A DNA stretch of 55,405 nucleotides from Acidobacteriota bacterium (GCA_024277255.1 JAJRVQ010000116.1:1-55405); one strand, 5' to 3'; shown: positions 8,670 to 17,203, counted from the stretch's first letter. Program-made: numbers and translations. Notes: generated by a model not told the origin, from the sequence alone.

Positions 8670-9467
8670 CTAGCGGGCGGACGAACTCGGCTCGGCGAGT
8701 CTCATGCGCACCGCGGCGCCGCCGCGATGAACCACGATCTCGATCGGCGTCGCCCGCCCGTCGTCAGCGATCCACAACTCCAGTTTGCCCTTCCATCGCG
8801 GTGCAGCGCCGGGCGCTGCCGCGATCATGTAGCGACGCGCTGCAATCCGCTGATGGCCGACCTTGCGTTTGGACGACCCCCGTGGCTGCACCACCACCTG
8901 GTAGATCTTCCCATCCGACCAGACCTCGATGTGGCGGGGGCGCAGAGGTAGCTCACGGCGCAACCAGTAGATGGTCGAGGCGACATCGAAGACACCCTCA
9001 TCGCCGATCTCCGCGCGGCGCTGGCGCTGTTTGCCGTTGTAGAAATAGGAACTGCCGGCACGCACGGTGTGGCCGGACTCGAGGTCCATCTCGGTCTCAT
9101 ACCCCCAAAACTCGCCCGACCCCGAGTCTTGCGAAGTGATCATCAGCTCGCCCCGCATCCGGTGGCCGGTGAGCGGCTCGAAGGTCAGTGTGCCGTGGCC
9201 GCGGTTGGGCAGAAAGAAACCGGCAATCCAGCCGAGAAACCGAGACAGCTTCCAGGTGTAGTGGAACTTCTCCACCTCGAGCGTAGGCTGCCGCTCCACC
9301 GCGGGCGACACTGTGGCAGACACCGTGGCAGACACCGCGGCAGAGGCCGTGGGCGACTGCGCTCGCAACGGCACAACGACCGCCATCGAGGTCGCGACAA
9401 CGACCATGGCGACCACCATCACCAACCTGGCGCTGCACGATTGCGGAAAGACTCTAGAGCACTTCAC
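8670..9467 (-). CDS. Exported DUF3108-type protein
   Basis: A 265-residue protein with a signal peptide (LVMVVAMVVVATSMAVVV, cleavage likely after LRAQ), a short repeat-derived linker of Ala/Thr/Val/Ser, and a domain starting YTWKLSRFLGWIAGFFLPNRG. The latter, with EMDLESGHTVRAGSSYFYNG and PIEIVVHRGGAAVRMRL at the end, fits DUF3108, an outer-surface beta-rich domain of unknown function. The start is GTG at 9467. It has no clear ribosome binding site, but TACAAT ends 7 bases upstream, so a leaderless transcript is possible. It lies 96 bases upstream of sodC on the same strand. Confidence 0.7.
   Translation of the reverse strand: MKCSRVFPQSCSARLVMVVAMVVVATSMAVVVPLRAQSPTASAAVSATVSATVSPAVERQPTLEVEKFHYTWKLSRFLGWIAGFFLPNRGHGTLTFEPLTGHRMRGELMITSQDSGSGEFWGYETEMDLESGHTVRAGSSYFYNGKQRQRRAEIGDEGVFDVASTIYWLRRELPLRPRHIEVWSDGKIYQVVVQPRGSSKRKVGHQRIAARRYMIAAAPGAAPRWKGKLELWIADDGRATPIEIVVHRGGAAVRMRLAEPSSSAR
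9307..9342. repeat. 12-bp tandem repeat inside the DUF3108-type gene
   Basis: Three copies of a unit close to gacaccgtggca, with a degraded fourth copy to 9354. It encodes a Val-Ser-Ala-Thr linker between signal peptide and domain. The in-frame unit length allows copy changes without a frameshift. Confidence 0.7.
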
Positions 9468-9623
9468 ACCACCATTGTACGCCCGCGCCAGCTCATCGCG
9501 CAGGCAGCCGAAGGTTGCGGTCTCGCCACGTTTCAGTACCGCCCGCCCAACGAGGTGAACTCGCGATCCGTTCAGCCCGTCCCCGGTTGAGGAGAAGTAG
9601 GAATCACCGGCCCCTCGGTTACA

Positions 9624-10190
9624 TCAGACGACCGTACAGGCGAAGGATCCGTTCAGGATATCGACCGTGCGCAAACCACCTTCCTCAGCAAGATCCTGGC
9701 ACTCGAAGGTGCCGGTGATGCGCTGCGCCTCCTGCGTGAGCATGAGAACGCAGCCGGGAGCCTGGGCGGTATTGACGAAGACGGATCCGTCCGCCGCATG
9801 CCACCAGATATCAAACGTCTTGCCTCCGGCGCAGACAGCGGCTTTCGGATCCATCGGGCCGAAGACCCCTCCGCCGGCGTGGTTGCACAGGTCGAGATCG
9901 ATTCGAGGCCCGCTGCCGCCGTTGCCGGCGGACTGCTGCGCAAAGCGAACAAAGAGGGTCGCCCAACCCGCGTTGCGACTGCATGAGACGGTATTGCTGA
10001 GGCTGTCGTAGTTGACCGACTGGGTCGAGCCCGCACCACGGACTTGAAAGCTGGCGGAACCCAGGGCTGTCAGCGGGGGAGGTTGTGGCGCCGTGGGCCC
10101 GCCGGACGACCCGCTGCCACCGCAGCCGTGAACCACCAAGGCGAGAATCCCCACCGCGAAGAAACCATTGAGCAGAGCTTTCGAGCGCAA
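9624..10190 (-). CDS. Small Cys-rich lipoprotein of unknown function
   Basis: A 188-residue exported protein: basic start, hydrophobic stretch FFAVGILALVV, then HGCGGSGSSGG with a likely lipidated Cys near residue 24. The mature part has about six cysteines (SCSRNAG, DLCNHAGG, AVCAGG, PGCVLML, FECQD, FACTVV), which suggests disulfide bonds in the periplasm. No family is recognised. I choose TTG at 10190 because GGGAGG lies 6 bases upstream. Longer frames to 10394 would run into the divergent kinase gene. The 160 bases between the two starts hold the TAAG repeats, so this gene could be a target of the adjacent two-component system. Confidence 0.65.
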   Translation of the reverse strand: MRSKALLNGFFAVGILALVVHGCGGSGSSGGPTAPQPPPLTALGSASFQVRGAGSTQSVNYDSLSNTVSCSRNAGWATLFVRFAQQSAGNGGSGPRIDLDLCNHAGGGVFGPMDPKAAVCAGGKTFDIWWHAADGSVFVNTAQAPGCVLMLTQEAQRITGTFECQDLAEEGGLRTVDILNGSFACTVV

Positions 10191-10281
10191 CTTGCACCTC
10201 CCTCGGTCCATCATCCAGGTCGAGCCAAATCCCCCGCGCGGCAACCCTAGCCACTCCGCCGACCGCCATGGCAAAGGGCGC

Positions 10282-10310
10282 GCTAAGAGCAGGTTAAGAA
10301 CGTTAAGGAA
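10282..10310. promoter_or_regulatory. Three TAAG direct repeats, candidate response-regulator site
   Basis: ctaag (10283-10287), gttaag (10293-10298) and gttaag (10302-10307) occur in direct orientation with TAAG starts 11 and 9 bases apart, close to one helical turn. OmpR/PhoB-type winged-helix regulators, such as PmrA with its TTAAG half-sites, bind this kind of array. The site lies about 45 bases upstream of the kinase start and about 95 from the divergent lipoprotein start. Autoregulation by the regulator at 12120 is inferred. Confidence 0.45.
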
Positions 10311-10350
10311 TCGCCTCCGATGGCGCGGCGAGGGATATCCTGGCTTTCGA

Positions 10351-12123
10351 ATGAAGAACCGGTTCACCCTTTCGACGGTGGCTCTGTCGCTCATTCTGGT
10401 GCTCTCGATCGCCTACCTCGCCAAGCTCCAGTGGGGTTGGCTGCGTTCGATCGAGAACTACGAGCATGTGCGGGTGAGGAATGTCGTGGGTAGGACCGCA
10501 TGGACGTTGAAGACCGCCTTCGATGACGAGATCGAGAGTCTCGAGCGCTGCTTTCAAGCGCCGGGAGGCCGCCGCACCCAGATCGCCGAGCAAATCCACC
10601 TGCGACGGGAAGACTGGCGACAAGGGAACCGTTGGCCGGAACTCCTGCAAGATCTCTATTTGATTTCGTCTAACGACGATCGCTCCACCTCCATCGAGCT
10701 CTACAATCCCGTCGCCAAGGCATTCGAACTTGTGGAGTGGCCCGCTGAGTTGGAGCCTCTACGCAAGGCGACCTCCACGTTGCTGGCCGAGGGTTGGCCG
10801 GGCCTGACGGCTCGACAAGGGTCCACTTCCAGAGTCGTGGCGAGCGTTCCCGCCCTTCTCATCGAGACGCAAGTTCAGGCGCAACTGGGCGCAATGCTCG
10901 AACCAGCGTGGCTGGTGGTACGCCTCGACAAGGAGTACCTGCGCTCGGAGTTCCTTCCCGAACTCACCTCCATCTTCTTCTCGCCGCCCAACTTCAACAA
11001 CGTCGAACTGGCGGTGGTCGAGACCGCGAGCGGTGATCTCTTGTTCTCGACCTTGTCGATCGACTCGTTCGACGACTTTGGTCGCAGTGACGTCGCCTAT
11101 GGGCTGGTGGACGCCGGGACCGACGGCGAGGAGCTTCCGCGCATTGCGGACATGCGCGCTGCGCGAGGGCAAGAGGCCAGGGCCAACTGGAACCGCCCGA
11201 ACACCGCGGCGGACCACGCTTGGTTCCGCGATCTCTACGCCCGAAATTTCCACTCGGGCTACTGGCAGCTCTTCGTGCGGCGCGGCGGCGTCTCGTTCGC
11301 CGACGAGGTTGCGGCGGCCCGCCTGCGCACCTTGCGGACGTCCTTCGGCCTGCTGATCTTGCTGTGCACCGCCACCACGGTCATCGTCGTCCTCGCTCGG
11401 CGGGCCCAGCGGTTGGCTCGGCAGCAGATGAATTTCGTCGCCGGCGTGTCCCACGAACTGCGCACTCCACTGGCGGTGCTGAGCGCCGCTGGAGACAACC
11501 TCGCGGACTGCCTGGTCACGGACAGCGAGCAACTAGCGGACTACGGCCGAGTGATTCAGGACGAAACCCTGCGCCTGCACGAGATGGTGGAAAACGTCCT
11601 GCATGTGGCGCGACAACGCGCCCCCGCACCGCCGCTACCCCTGCAACCCTTCGACATCGCCCGACTGGTCGAGGAGGCGGTGAGAAGCTCGAAACGCCAA
11701 CTTGAGAAGGCGGAGTTTGAGGTTGAGGAAGAAATCCAGCCCGGCGCGATACGCGTCCTCGGCAATGCGAGAGCCTTGCAGGCCGCGATCCTCAACCTCA
11801 TCTCCAACGCCGTCAAATACGGCCGGCCCGCGCGGTGGCTTCGTATCTCCGTCTTGACGGCGGGCAAGACGGGTCACGAGGAGGTTCGAATCCGCGTCGA
11901 TGACCGCGGCCCGGGTATCGAAGAAGCGGAGTTGCCCAGACTCTGCGACGCCTTCTACCGCGGCCGACGAGCCCGAGAGGCACAGATCAAGGGCAGTGGG
12001 CTGGGACTGGCCGTGGTGGCGGATGTGGCCAAGGCCCACCGCGGCCGGGTTTCGATCCAATCCAGACCGAAGGGAGGAAGCTCCTTCACCCTCCACCTAC
12101 CGCTCTTGAGCACGGCGCGATGA
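10351..12123 (+). CDS. Membrane sensor histidine kinase
   Basis: A 590-residue kinase with a first membrane helix at residues 7-24 (VALSLILVLSIAYLAKL), a periplasmic sensor of about 310 residues without a recognised domain, and a second helix near residue 335 (FGLLILLCTATTVIVVLA). The HisKA motif FVAGVSHELRTPL follows, with phosphoacceptor His368, then HATPase_c: N-box LNLISNAVKYG, G1 VDDRGPGIEE and G2 KGSGLGLAVVADV. The start at 10351 is chosen because the upstream extension is not protein-like and overlaps the divergent gene. The stop overlaps the regulator's ATG (ATGA). The large sensor region makes the ligand unpredictable. Confidence 0.93.
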   Translation: MKNRFTLSTVALSLILVLSIAYLAKLQWGWLRSIENYEHVRVRNVVGRTAWTLKTAFDDEIESLERCFQAPGGRRTQIAEQIHLRREDWRQGNRWPELLQDLYLISSNDDRSTSIELYNPVAKAFELVEWPAELEPLRKATSTLLAEGWPGLTARQGSTSRVVASVPALLIETQVQAQLGAMLEPAWLVVRLDKEYLRSEFLPELTSIFFSPPNFNNVELAVVETASGDLLFSTLSIDSFDDFGRSDVAYGLVDAGTDGEELPRIADMRAARGQEARANWNRPNTAADHAWFRDLYARNFHSGYWQLFVRRGGVSFADEVAAARLRTLRTSFGLLILLCTATTVIVVLARRAQRLARQQMNFVAGVSHELRTPLAVLSAAGDNLADCLVTDSEQLADYGRVIQDETLRLHEMVENVLHVARQRAPAPPLPLQPFDIARLVEEAVRSSKRQLEKAEFEVEEEIQPGAIRVLGNARALQAAILNLISNAVKYGRPARWLRISVLTAGKTGHEEVRIRVDDRGPGIEEAELPRLCDAFYRGRRAREAQIKGSGLGLAVVADVAKAHRGRVSIQSRPKGGSSFTLHLPLLSTAR

Positions 12124-12812
12124 AACGCGTTCTTCTGGTGGAAGATGAACGCGGCATGGCGATCATGATCAGCGATCGTCTGGCCTCCGTCGGTTACCAG
12201 GTGGTGACGGCAGCCAGCGGAACCGACGGCCTACGACTAGGGCTCAGCCAACCCTTCGACCTCATTCTGCTCGACCTCCTGCTACCCGGCAGGGACGGCC
12301 TCTCCGTCTGCCGCGAACTGCGTCGCCGCGGCGTCGCCACTCCCATTCTCATGCTGACGGCGCTGGGCGATGTCGTCGACAAGGTCGTGGGACTGCGAGT
12401 GGGGGCTGACGACTACCTCACCAAACCTTTCGCAACCGTGGAGTTGATGGCCCGAATCGAAGCTCTCCTGCGGCGCGCCAGCCCGCCCAACCACGGCTCC
12501 CTGATGATCAGCGATCCCTATCGATTCGGCGACATCGAGGTCCGGTTTCGAGAGGTCGAAGTGCTGCGAGCCGGTGAACCTCTCCAGTTTTCACCACGCC
12601 TGTTCGAGTTGCTCCGGTTCTTCATCCAACACCGCGGAGAGACGCTGAAGCGCAGCGAGATCCTCGACGGCGCGTGGAGCCCCGATTCGGTACCCGCCGA
12701 ACGCACCGTCGATGTCCATGTAGCCTGGTTGCGCCAGCGTGTGGAGGTCCAACCTACGCGACCACGGTTTCTCCTCACCGTGCGCGGTTTCGGCTACCGG
12801 TTCGTGGGCTGA
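12120..12812 (+). CDS. OmpR/PhoB-family response regulator
   Basis: A 230-residue regulator. The receiver domain (1-120) has the acidic pocket VEDERG, phosphoacceptor Asp in LILLDLLLPGRDG (near residue 52), Thr in LMLTALGD and Lys in YLTKPF. The winged-helix output domain (about 135-230) has FSPRLFELLRFFIQHRGETL and ends with the typical LLTVRGFGYRFVG. It is translated coupled to the kinase upstream, its obvious partner. Targets may include its own promoter, where TAAG direct repeats occur. Confidence 0.95.
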   Translation: MKRVLLVEDERGMAIMISDRLASVGYQVVTAASGTDGLRLGLSQPFDLILLDLLLPGRDGLSVCRELRRRGVATPILMLTALGDVVDKVVGLRVGADDYLTKPFATVELMARIEALLRRASPPNHGSLMISDPYRFGDIEVRFREVEVLRAGEPLQFSPRLFELLRFFIQHRGETLKRSEILDGAWSPDSVPAERTVDVHVAWLRQRVEVQPTRPRFLLTVRGFGYRFVG

Positions 12813-12829
12813 CGGATTCGTCACCCGCT

Positions 12830-13945
12830 TCAGCGCTGGTTCTGCGTGGCAGTGTCGGCCGGCTTGAAGCCGACGTGCAACGTCACCCGCCCGGACTTGG
12901 TCTCCATCGTCGCCCGCAGAGAATCGGTCACCGCCGTTTGGCGCTCGGCATCGTAGATCAGCTGGCGCGAAAGGGTCAGTGAGTTTCGCTGACCCTTCGC
13001 GCTGACGCTCGGCGGTGTCTTGCCCTCGATCCACCAGCGATGGTCGTCGAGGGCGCGGGCGGTGAATTGCAGCCGGGTCGGGCCTGCATTGCCGGGACGC
13101 AGCCGGCCGCGCGCCTTGGGGGTCAACACCGCGAGCACCTCGGCCAGTTTCTCGCCCAACCCCGGTGGCGAATGCTCCCAGCTTGGCGGCGGTGGGCTCA
13201 TCCCAGCAGGACCGGAAGGGGGCAGGTACGGCGCCTCCATCAGCTGCAAGGCGGTGACGAAGGCGTGATAGGTGTGCGGTTCCCAGGCGAAGGGTTTGGC
13301 GCCAGGGTTCCAGAACCAATAGCCGGCGGGGGGACGCTCACCGGCCTGAGCACTGCGCTGCCAGCGCTCGAAAAGCTCGCCGAGCGGACCCGACAGCCAA
13401 CGATCGGTCAGCCGGTTGGAGACGCTCTCAACGCGCCCGTCGCCGGCCATCTCGACCTCGAAGCGACCCTCCGCCGGCCCCAGCACCAGGTAAGCAAAGC
13501 TGCCGTCGAAGTTCTGTCCCGCATCCAGACCGGCCTCCTGCCATCGTGCCCACCTCGCGGCGGCATCCGCGGCCACCTCAGCTCGCGCTGCCTCCAGCTC
13601 TTGCCAACTGCCCTCGGCCAAAGTCACCACCGCCGCCATCTTGGCTTCGCCGCCCGGCCCCAACGGATCGACGCGATAGAACTTCCAGGCCGGCTCCAGC
13701 GGGCGCAACAACGACAGCCTGTGCTCCTCCAGGGAACGGGCCATCAACAGTCGCGCTCCCGCCTCCACCCGCGCGTCGAGGGGGGTAGTGGCGATCTGTG
13801 CCGTCAGCCGATAGTAGAGTTCGACGCGGGTGGAAAACCGGGCGGTTTCAGCCGTTTCGGCTCGCACCTCAGGCGCGGCGAAAACCACAACCAGAGCGAT
13901 CGCCGACCAGACCGCCGAGATCTTCGTCCACCTAATGGTGGGCAT
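12830..13945 (-). CDS. Exported protein of unknown function
   Basis: A 371-residue protein with a signal peptide (ISAVWSAIALVVVFAAPEVRA, cleavage near residue 29). The mature protein mixes helical (RVEAGARLLMARSLEEHRLS) and beta-rich parts. Its C-terminal third (RLQFTARALDDHRWWIEGKT to SGRVTLHVGFKPAD) looks like a beta domain similar in style to DUF3108-like surface proteins, but no family is certain. Its start lies within the last codons of the upstream DUF1684 gene (14-base overlap), so the two are coupled. It faces the response regulator gene convergently, 17 bases apart. Confidence 0.65.
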   Translation of the reverse strand: MPTIRWTKISAVWSAIALVVVFAAPEVRAETAETARFSTRVELYYRLTAQIATTPLDARVEAGARLLMARSLEEHRLSLLRPLEPAWKFYRVDPLGPGGEAKMAAVVTLAEGSWQELEAARAEVAADAAARWARWQEAGLDAGQNFDGSFAYLVLGPAEGRFEVEMAGDGRVESVSNRLTDRWLSGPLGELFERWQRSAQAGERPPAGYWFWNPGAKPFAWEPHTYHAFVTALQLMEAPYLPPSGPAGMSPPPPSWEHSPPGLGEKLAEVLAVLTPKARGRLRPGNAGPTRLQFTARALDDHRWWIEGKTPPSVSAKGQRNSLTLSRQLIYDAERQTAVTDSLRATMETKSGRVTLHVGFKPADTATQNQR

Positions 13946-14948
13946 AGCCGTACATCTTCTCCCCGGCTCTGACCTCGATGGCCAATTTGGCCTCGCGCGT
14001 CGGCAACGGACAGGTGGCGAACGGAGTAAAGACGCACGGTGGGTTGTAGGCGCGGTTGAAGTCGAGGATCACCTTGCCGTCGACGGGAGCGTCGACGGCC
14101 AGAAAACGGCCGCCGCCGTAGGTTTCGAGGCCGTTCGTGGCGTCGCCGAAGACGACGAACAACCCTTCCTCCGGCTCCCCCGTCGGTTCGAGCTGGAAGC
14201 TCTCGCCCGCCACTTCAAAGAACAACATGCCTGGGGCCGTGGCGTCGAACTCGGTACCCAAGATGTTCGGAATCTTGATCGCCTTCGGCTCCGGGTAGGG
14301 CTCGAACCGGGCTTCGACACGCCAGGCCAGATCGACGGGATAGAGTTCGTTGCCGCGGAAGTTCTTGCGCTCGGCCCGCTCGCTGTCCTTCAGCCGGATA
14401 CCCATCCGGTCGACCCTCTTGATGGGATAGAAGGTCAGGTTGCCCAGTCGCAACTCGGTCGGCTCGCCCTTGGCATCGGTGTCCAGTGCCAGTTCGGTGA
14501 CCGGTTCACCGTCGCGGGTGATCGCTGCGCCGGATTCGGCCCGGACGGTGACCACCCCATCCGCCAGCAGGAAGGTTCCCGCGTGCGCCGGTGCGGTGGC
14601 CGGCGGGAAGACCACATCGTTGTCCAACGCCGTGCCGAACCGGTTCTCCCCGTCCGCGAGCCAGTAGAGGCCGGCCACGCTCAGCCAGCCACCCTCGGCC
14701 TGCAATCGCTCGTCGCGCTTGCGATGCCAAGCCTCGAACTCTTCCAGATAGCTCCCTTCGTCGAAGGTTGCCGTATCGAAGGTTGCCGTGTCGGAGGTTG
14801 CCGTATCGTCGTTCGCCGGATCCTCAGTCGTGGCACTGTCGATCGCGCCGGGCGAACAGCCAACCACGATCAGCGCGGCGAGACAGCTGAGCGAGGCGAG
14901 AAGATGCGAGACGGTGCGACGGCGAGTGGCGATCGGTGATCTGTTCAT
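13932..14948 (-). CDS. DUF1684-domain lipoprotein
   Basis: A 338-residue protein with a lipobox (LAALIVVGCSPG), a repetitive Asp-Thr-Ala-Thr linker, and a DUF1684 domain. Hallmarks include EFEAWHRKRDERLQAEGGWLS near the start, GLYWLADGENRFG, and the C-terminal block DFNRAYNPPCVFTPFATCPL followed by REAKLAIEVRAGEK. Members are exported proteins of unknown biochemistry, common in Acidobacteriota and Bacteroidota. The Cys-x8-Cys in the C-terminal block is conserved. It overlaps the next gene by 14 bases and shares a 130-base divergent region with the interrupted esterase. Confidence 0.88.
   Translation of the reverse strand: MNRSPIATRRRTVSHLLASLSCLAALIVVGCSPGAIDSATTEDPANDDTATSDTATFDTATFDEGSYLEEFEAWHRKRDERLQAEGGWLSVAGLYWLADGENRFGTALDNDVVFPPATAPAHAGTFLLADGVVTVRAESGAAITRDGEPVTELALDTDAKGEPTELRLGNLTFYPIKRVDRMGIRLKDSERAERKNFRGNELYPVDLAWRVEARFEPYPEPKAIKIPNILGTEFDATAPGMLFFEVAGESFQLEPTGEPEEGLFVVFGDATNGLETYGGGRFLAVDAPVDGKVILDFNRAYNPPCVFTPFATCPLPTREAKLAIEVRAGEKMYGYAHH
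14761..14805. repeat. 15-bp tandem repeat inside the DUF1684 gene
   Basis: Three near-identical copies of tcgaaggttgccgta and a degraded fourth copy to 14820. On the coding strand they give repeated Asp-Thr-Ala-Thr-Phe/Ser, forming the spacer between lipidated Cys and domain. The length is a multiple of three, so copy number may vary between strains without breaking the frame. Confidence 0.8.
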
Positions 14949-15078
14949 CGGATCAGGCTACCATCGCCCTTTGTCCCCATGGTGAGAGCCTGGTGAGTCG
15001 CGCGTTATGATCGCCAGCCGGGTTGTTAGCCGACCTCACATCCGATCCGCCGAGCCAACTTCCGGGAACGATTCCGCG

Positions 15079-15819
15079 ATGCAACGACGACACGAAATGA
15101 TCCCCAGCCAACCCATGGGGCGCTCGATGCACGTTTGGTGCTACGGCCACTGGGGAGCTCCATTGCTGGTCTTTCCCTCCGCCGCGGGTTTCGCCCACGA
15201 GTGGGACGCTTAAGGCATGATCGAGGCGCTTGCGCCGCTGATCGAGGACAGCAAGCTCAAGCTCTACTGCGCCGAGTCCAACATCTCACGCACCTGGACC
15301 GACAAAGAGGGTGACCCGGCGCAACGGCTGCACCAGCACAAGGCCTACGAACTGTTCGTGCGCAACGAGCTGGTGCCCTTCATCCGCCAGGACTGCCGCG
15401 ACCCGGAGCTTCGGATCGCCACCACCGGCTGTAGCCTCGGGGCCTTCTACGCCGCCAACTTCGCGCTCAAATTCCCCCACACCTTCCACTACGCGCTGTG
15501 CATGAGCGGCCGCTACGAGATGACGGCGTTCACCGATGGCCGCTCCGATGCCGAGATCTACTTCAACAACCCCATCGCCTTCGTACCCAACCTCCACGGC
15601 GAACCGCTGGAGCGCGTCAAGAGGAACACCCATCTGGCCCTGGTCTGCGGCCAGGGACCATGGGAAGAAGGGTGCATCGAGGAGACCATCCAGCTCGCCG
15701 AGTTGCTGGCAGCCAAAGGCATCAGCCACGAGCGCGACATCTGGGGCCACGACGTCTCCCACAACTGGGTGTGGTGGCAGCGCCAGGCCGTCTTACACTT
15801 GAGTAAGACCTTCGGCTGA
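15079..15819 (+). pseudogene. Alpha/beta-hydrolase esterase, interrupted by in-frame TAA
   Basis: One frame encodes an esterase (PF00756 type) in two pieces: MQRRHEMIPSQPMGRSMHVW to FAHEWDA, stop TAA at 15211-15213, then from GMIEALAPLIEDSKLKLYC to the end. Protein character continues without a break across the stop, and a CAA (Gln) codon changed by one base would restore it. The downstream part holds the nucleophile motif TTGCSLGAFYAANFALK and a likely His in WGHDVSHNWVWW. A restart at ATG 15217 is possible but lacks a good ribosome binding site and the N-terminal strand region. The start at 15079 is provisional. The last 27 bases overlap the convergent gene at 15793. Confidence 0.8.
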
Positions 15820-16803
15820 GGGCGCCTCTTCCAGGACGTAGGCGAAGATCAACGGCGCCACGATGGTGGCGTCGGACTCGATGATGAACTTCGGCGACCG
15901 GCTGTCGAGCTTGCCCCAGGTGATCTTCTCGTTGGGCACCGCCCCCGAATAGGAGCCGTAGGAAGTCGTACTGTCACCGATCTGGCAGAAGTAGCTCCAC
16001 AGCGCGGCCTCTTCCTTCAGATCCTGGGCGATCAACGGCACGACGCAAATCGGAAAGTCACCGGCGATACCGCCGCCGATCTGGAAAAAGCCGACCGCCG
16101 AGTCTCGCGTCGCCTGGCGATACCAATCGATCAGCCGGCACATGTAGTGCGTGCCGCCGAGAACGGTGTCGAGGCTCAGACCCTCGTGCAGGTGACAGGC
16201 GACGAACATGTTGCCCAGGGTGGAATCTTCCCAGCCGGGAACGAACAGCGGCAGATCGCGCTCGGCGGCCGCCACCATCCAGCTGTCAGCGGGATCGATC
16301 TGGTAGTGCTCTTCGAGAACTCCCGAGAGCAGCGCCTGATAGAGAAACTCGTGCGGTAGGTAGCGTTGGCCGGCTGCCGCCGCCGCCTTCCACCGCTCTC
16401 GCACCGACCCCTCGATGCGCCGCATCGCCTCCTCTTCGGGGATGCAGGTGTCGGTCACCCGGTTGAGCCCCTGCCCGGCCAGCTGCAACTCCTCCTCGGC
16501 GCTCAGGGAACGCCAATCCGGGATGCGCCGGTAATGGTCGCGCGCCACCAGGTTGAACAGGTCCTCTTCCAGATTGGCGCCGGTGCAACTGATGGCGTGG
16601 ACCTTTTCCCGGCGGATCATCTCGGCCAACGACAGGCCGAGTTCCGCCGTGCTCATGGCTCCCGCCAGAGTCAAGAACATGCGGTTGCCCGCCGTCAACT
16701 GATCGCACCACCCTTGAGCCGCCGCTACCACCGTGGAGGCGTTGAAATGGCGGTAGTGGTGGCGCAGGAAGTCGCGCATGGAATAGGGACGCAGAGGTTT
16801 CAT
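15793..16803 (-). CDS. Deoxyhypusine synthase-like protein
   Basis: A 336-residue protein of the deoxyhypusine synthase superfamily. NAD/spermidine-site motifs include TGANLEEDLFNLV (near residue 78) and FFQIGGGIAGDFPICVV (near 245). The equivalent of the catalytic Lys is in NEKITWGKLD, preceded by GSYSGAVP. Eukaryotic and archaeal enzymes modify eIF5A; bacteria lack that substrate, and some bacterial relatives make homospermidine, so the reaction here is open. The start at 16803 is chosen because the frame upstream to 16974 has no protein character. The 3' end overlaps the esterase gene by 27 bases convergently. Confidence 0.85.
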   Translation of the reverse strand: MKPLRPYSMRDFLRHHYRHFNASTVVAAAQGWCDQLTAGNRMFLTLAGAMSTAELGLSLAEMIRREKVHAISCTGANLEEDLFNLVARDHYRRIPDWRSLSAEEELQLAGQGLNRVTDTCIPEEEAMRRIEGSVRERWKAAAAAGQRYLPHEFLYQALLSGVLEEHYQIDPADSWMVAAAERDLPLFVPGWEDSTLGNMFVACHLHEGLSLDTVLGGTHYMCRLIDWYRQATRDSAVGFFQIGGGIAGDFPICVVPLIAQDLKEEAALWSYFCQIGDSTTSYGSYSGAVPNEKITWGKLDSRSPKFIIESDATIVAPLIFAYVLEEAPSAEGLTQV

Positions 16804-17203
16804 CCGGCAATCGGTGTCTCCAGGGCCAAACGATAGCAGTTGGCCGCCGATACGCGCGATCCTTGCCAAACCACCCGTTTCTGCTCTCCCTTTGTCCCGG
16901 CCAACCGTGCAGCGTGCACTGAGAAGCAGGAGTTCGGCAAGCACCAAACCGGGGCTTCCAGAGGCTGTGAACACGATTCCCCGGCTATGCGAGCCAAGAT
17001 GCGTATCGATCTCAGCTTGTCCAGCTGCGCGTTAGAGAGGCTCTTTTCCGGCTGAGTAAGGCCTCGAGAACCAGGTTGCGACCAGGGAATGTCCGCGAGT
17101 AAATCCTCCTTGGCTTCCGCCCCCGCGGAGCCAACCAAGGGAGTGGTGCCGGCGCGCTGCTCCCTCTTTTTTCTGCGTGGTTTCTCGCCTACTCTTTGCA
17201 GCG
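16804..17203. other. 400-base strip without a convincing gene
   Basis: It lies between the start of the deoxyhypusine-synthase-like gene and the stop of the M1 peptidase, both on the minus strand. Short open frames here have no ribosome binding site or family resemblance. It contains the inverted repeat and plus-strand T-run at 17109-17173. Confidence 0.6.
17109..17173 (+). terminator. Inverted repeats and terminator-like hairpin on the plus strand
   Basis: ccttgg (17109-17114) pairs with ccaagg (17136-17141), and the inner sequence ggcttccgc pairs with gcggagcc. Next, gggag (17140-17144) pairs with ctccc (17161-17165), followed at once by tctttttt (17166-17173). That is a plus-strand intrinsic terminator shape, yet no plus-strand gene ends nearby. 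On the minus strand, behind the M1 gene, the T-run is on the wrong side. Confidence 0.35.

Noticed and set aside
10168..10350. Upstream in-frame extension of the histidine kinase
   Set aside because: It is Arg/Pro-rich without protein character and would overlap the divergent lipoprotein start and the TAAG repeats.
16804..16974. N-terminal extension of the deoxyhypusine-synthase-like protein
   Set aside because: The added residues are unlike the family, and ATG 16803 gives the usual length.
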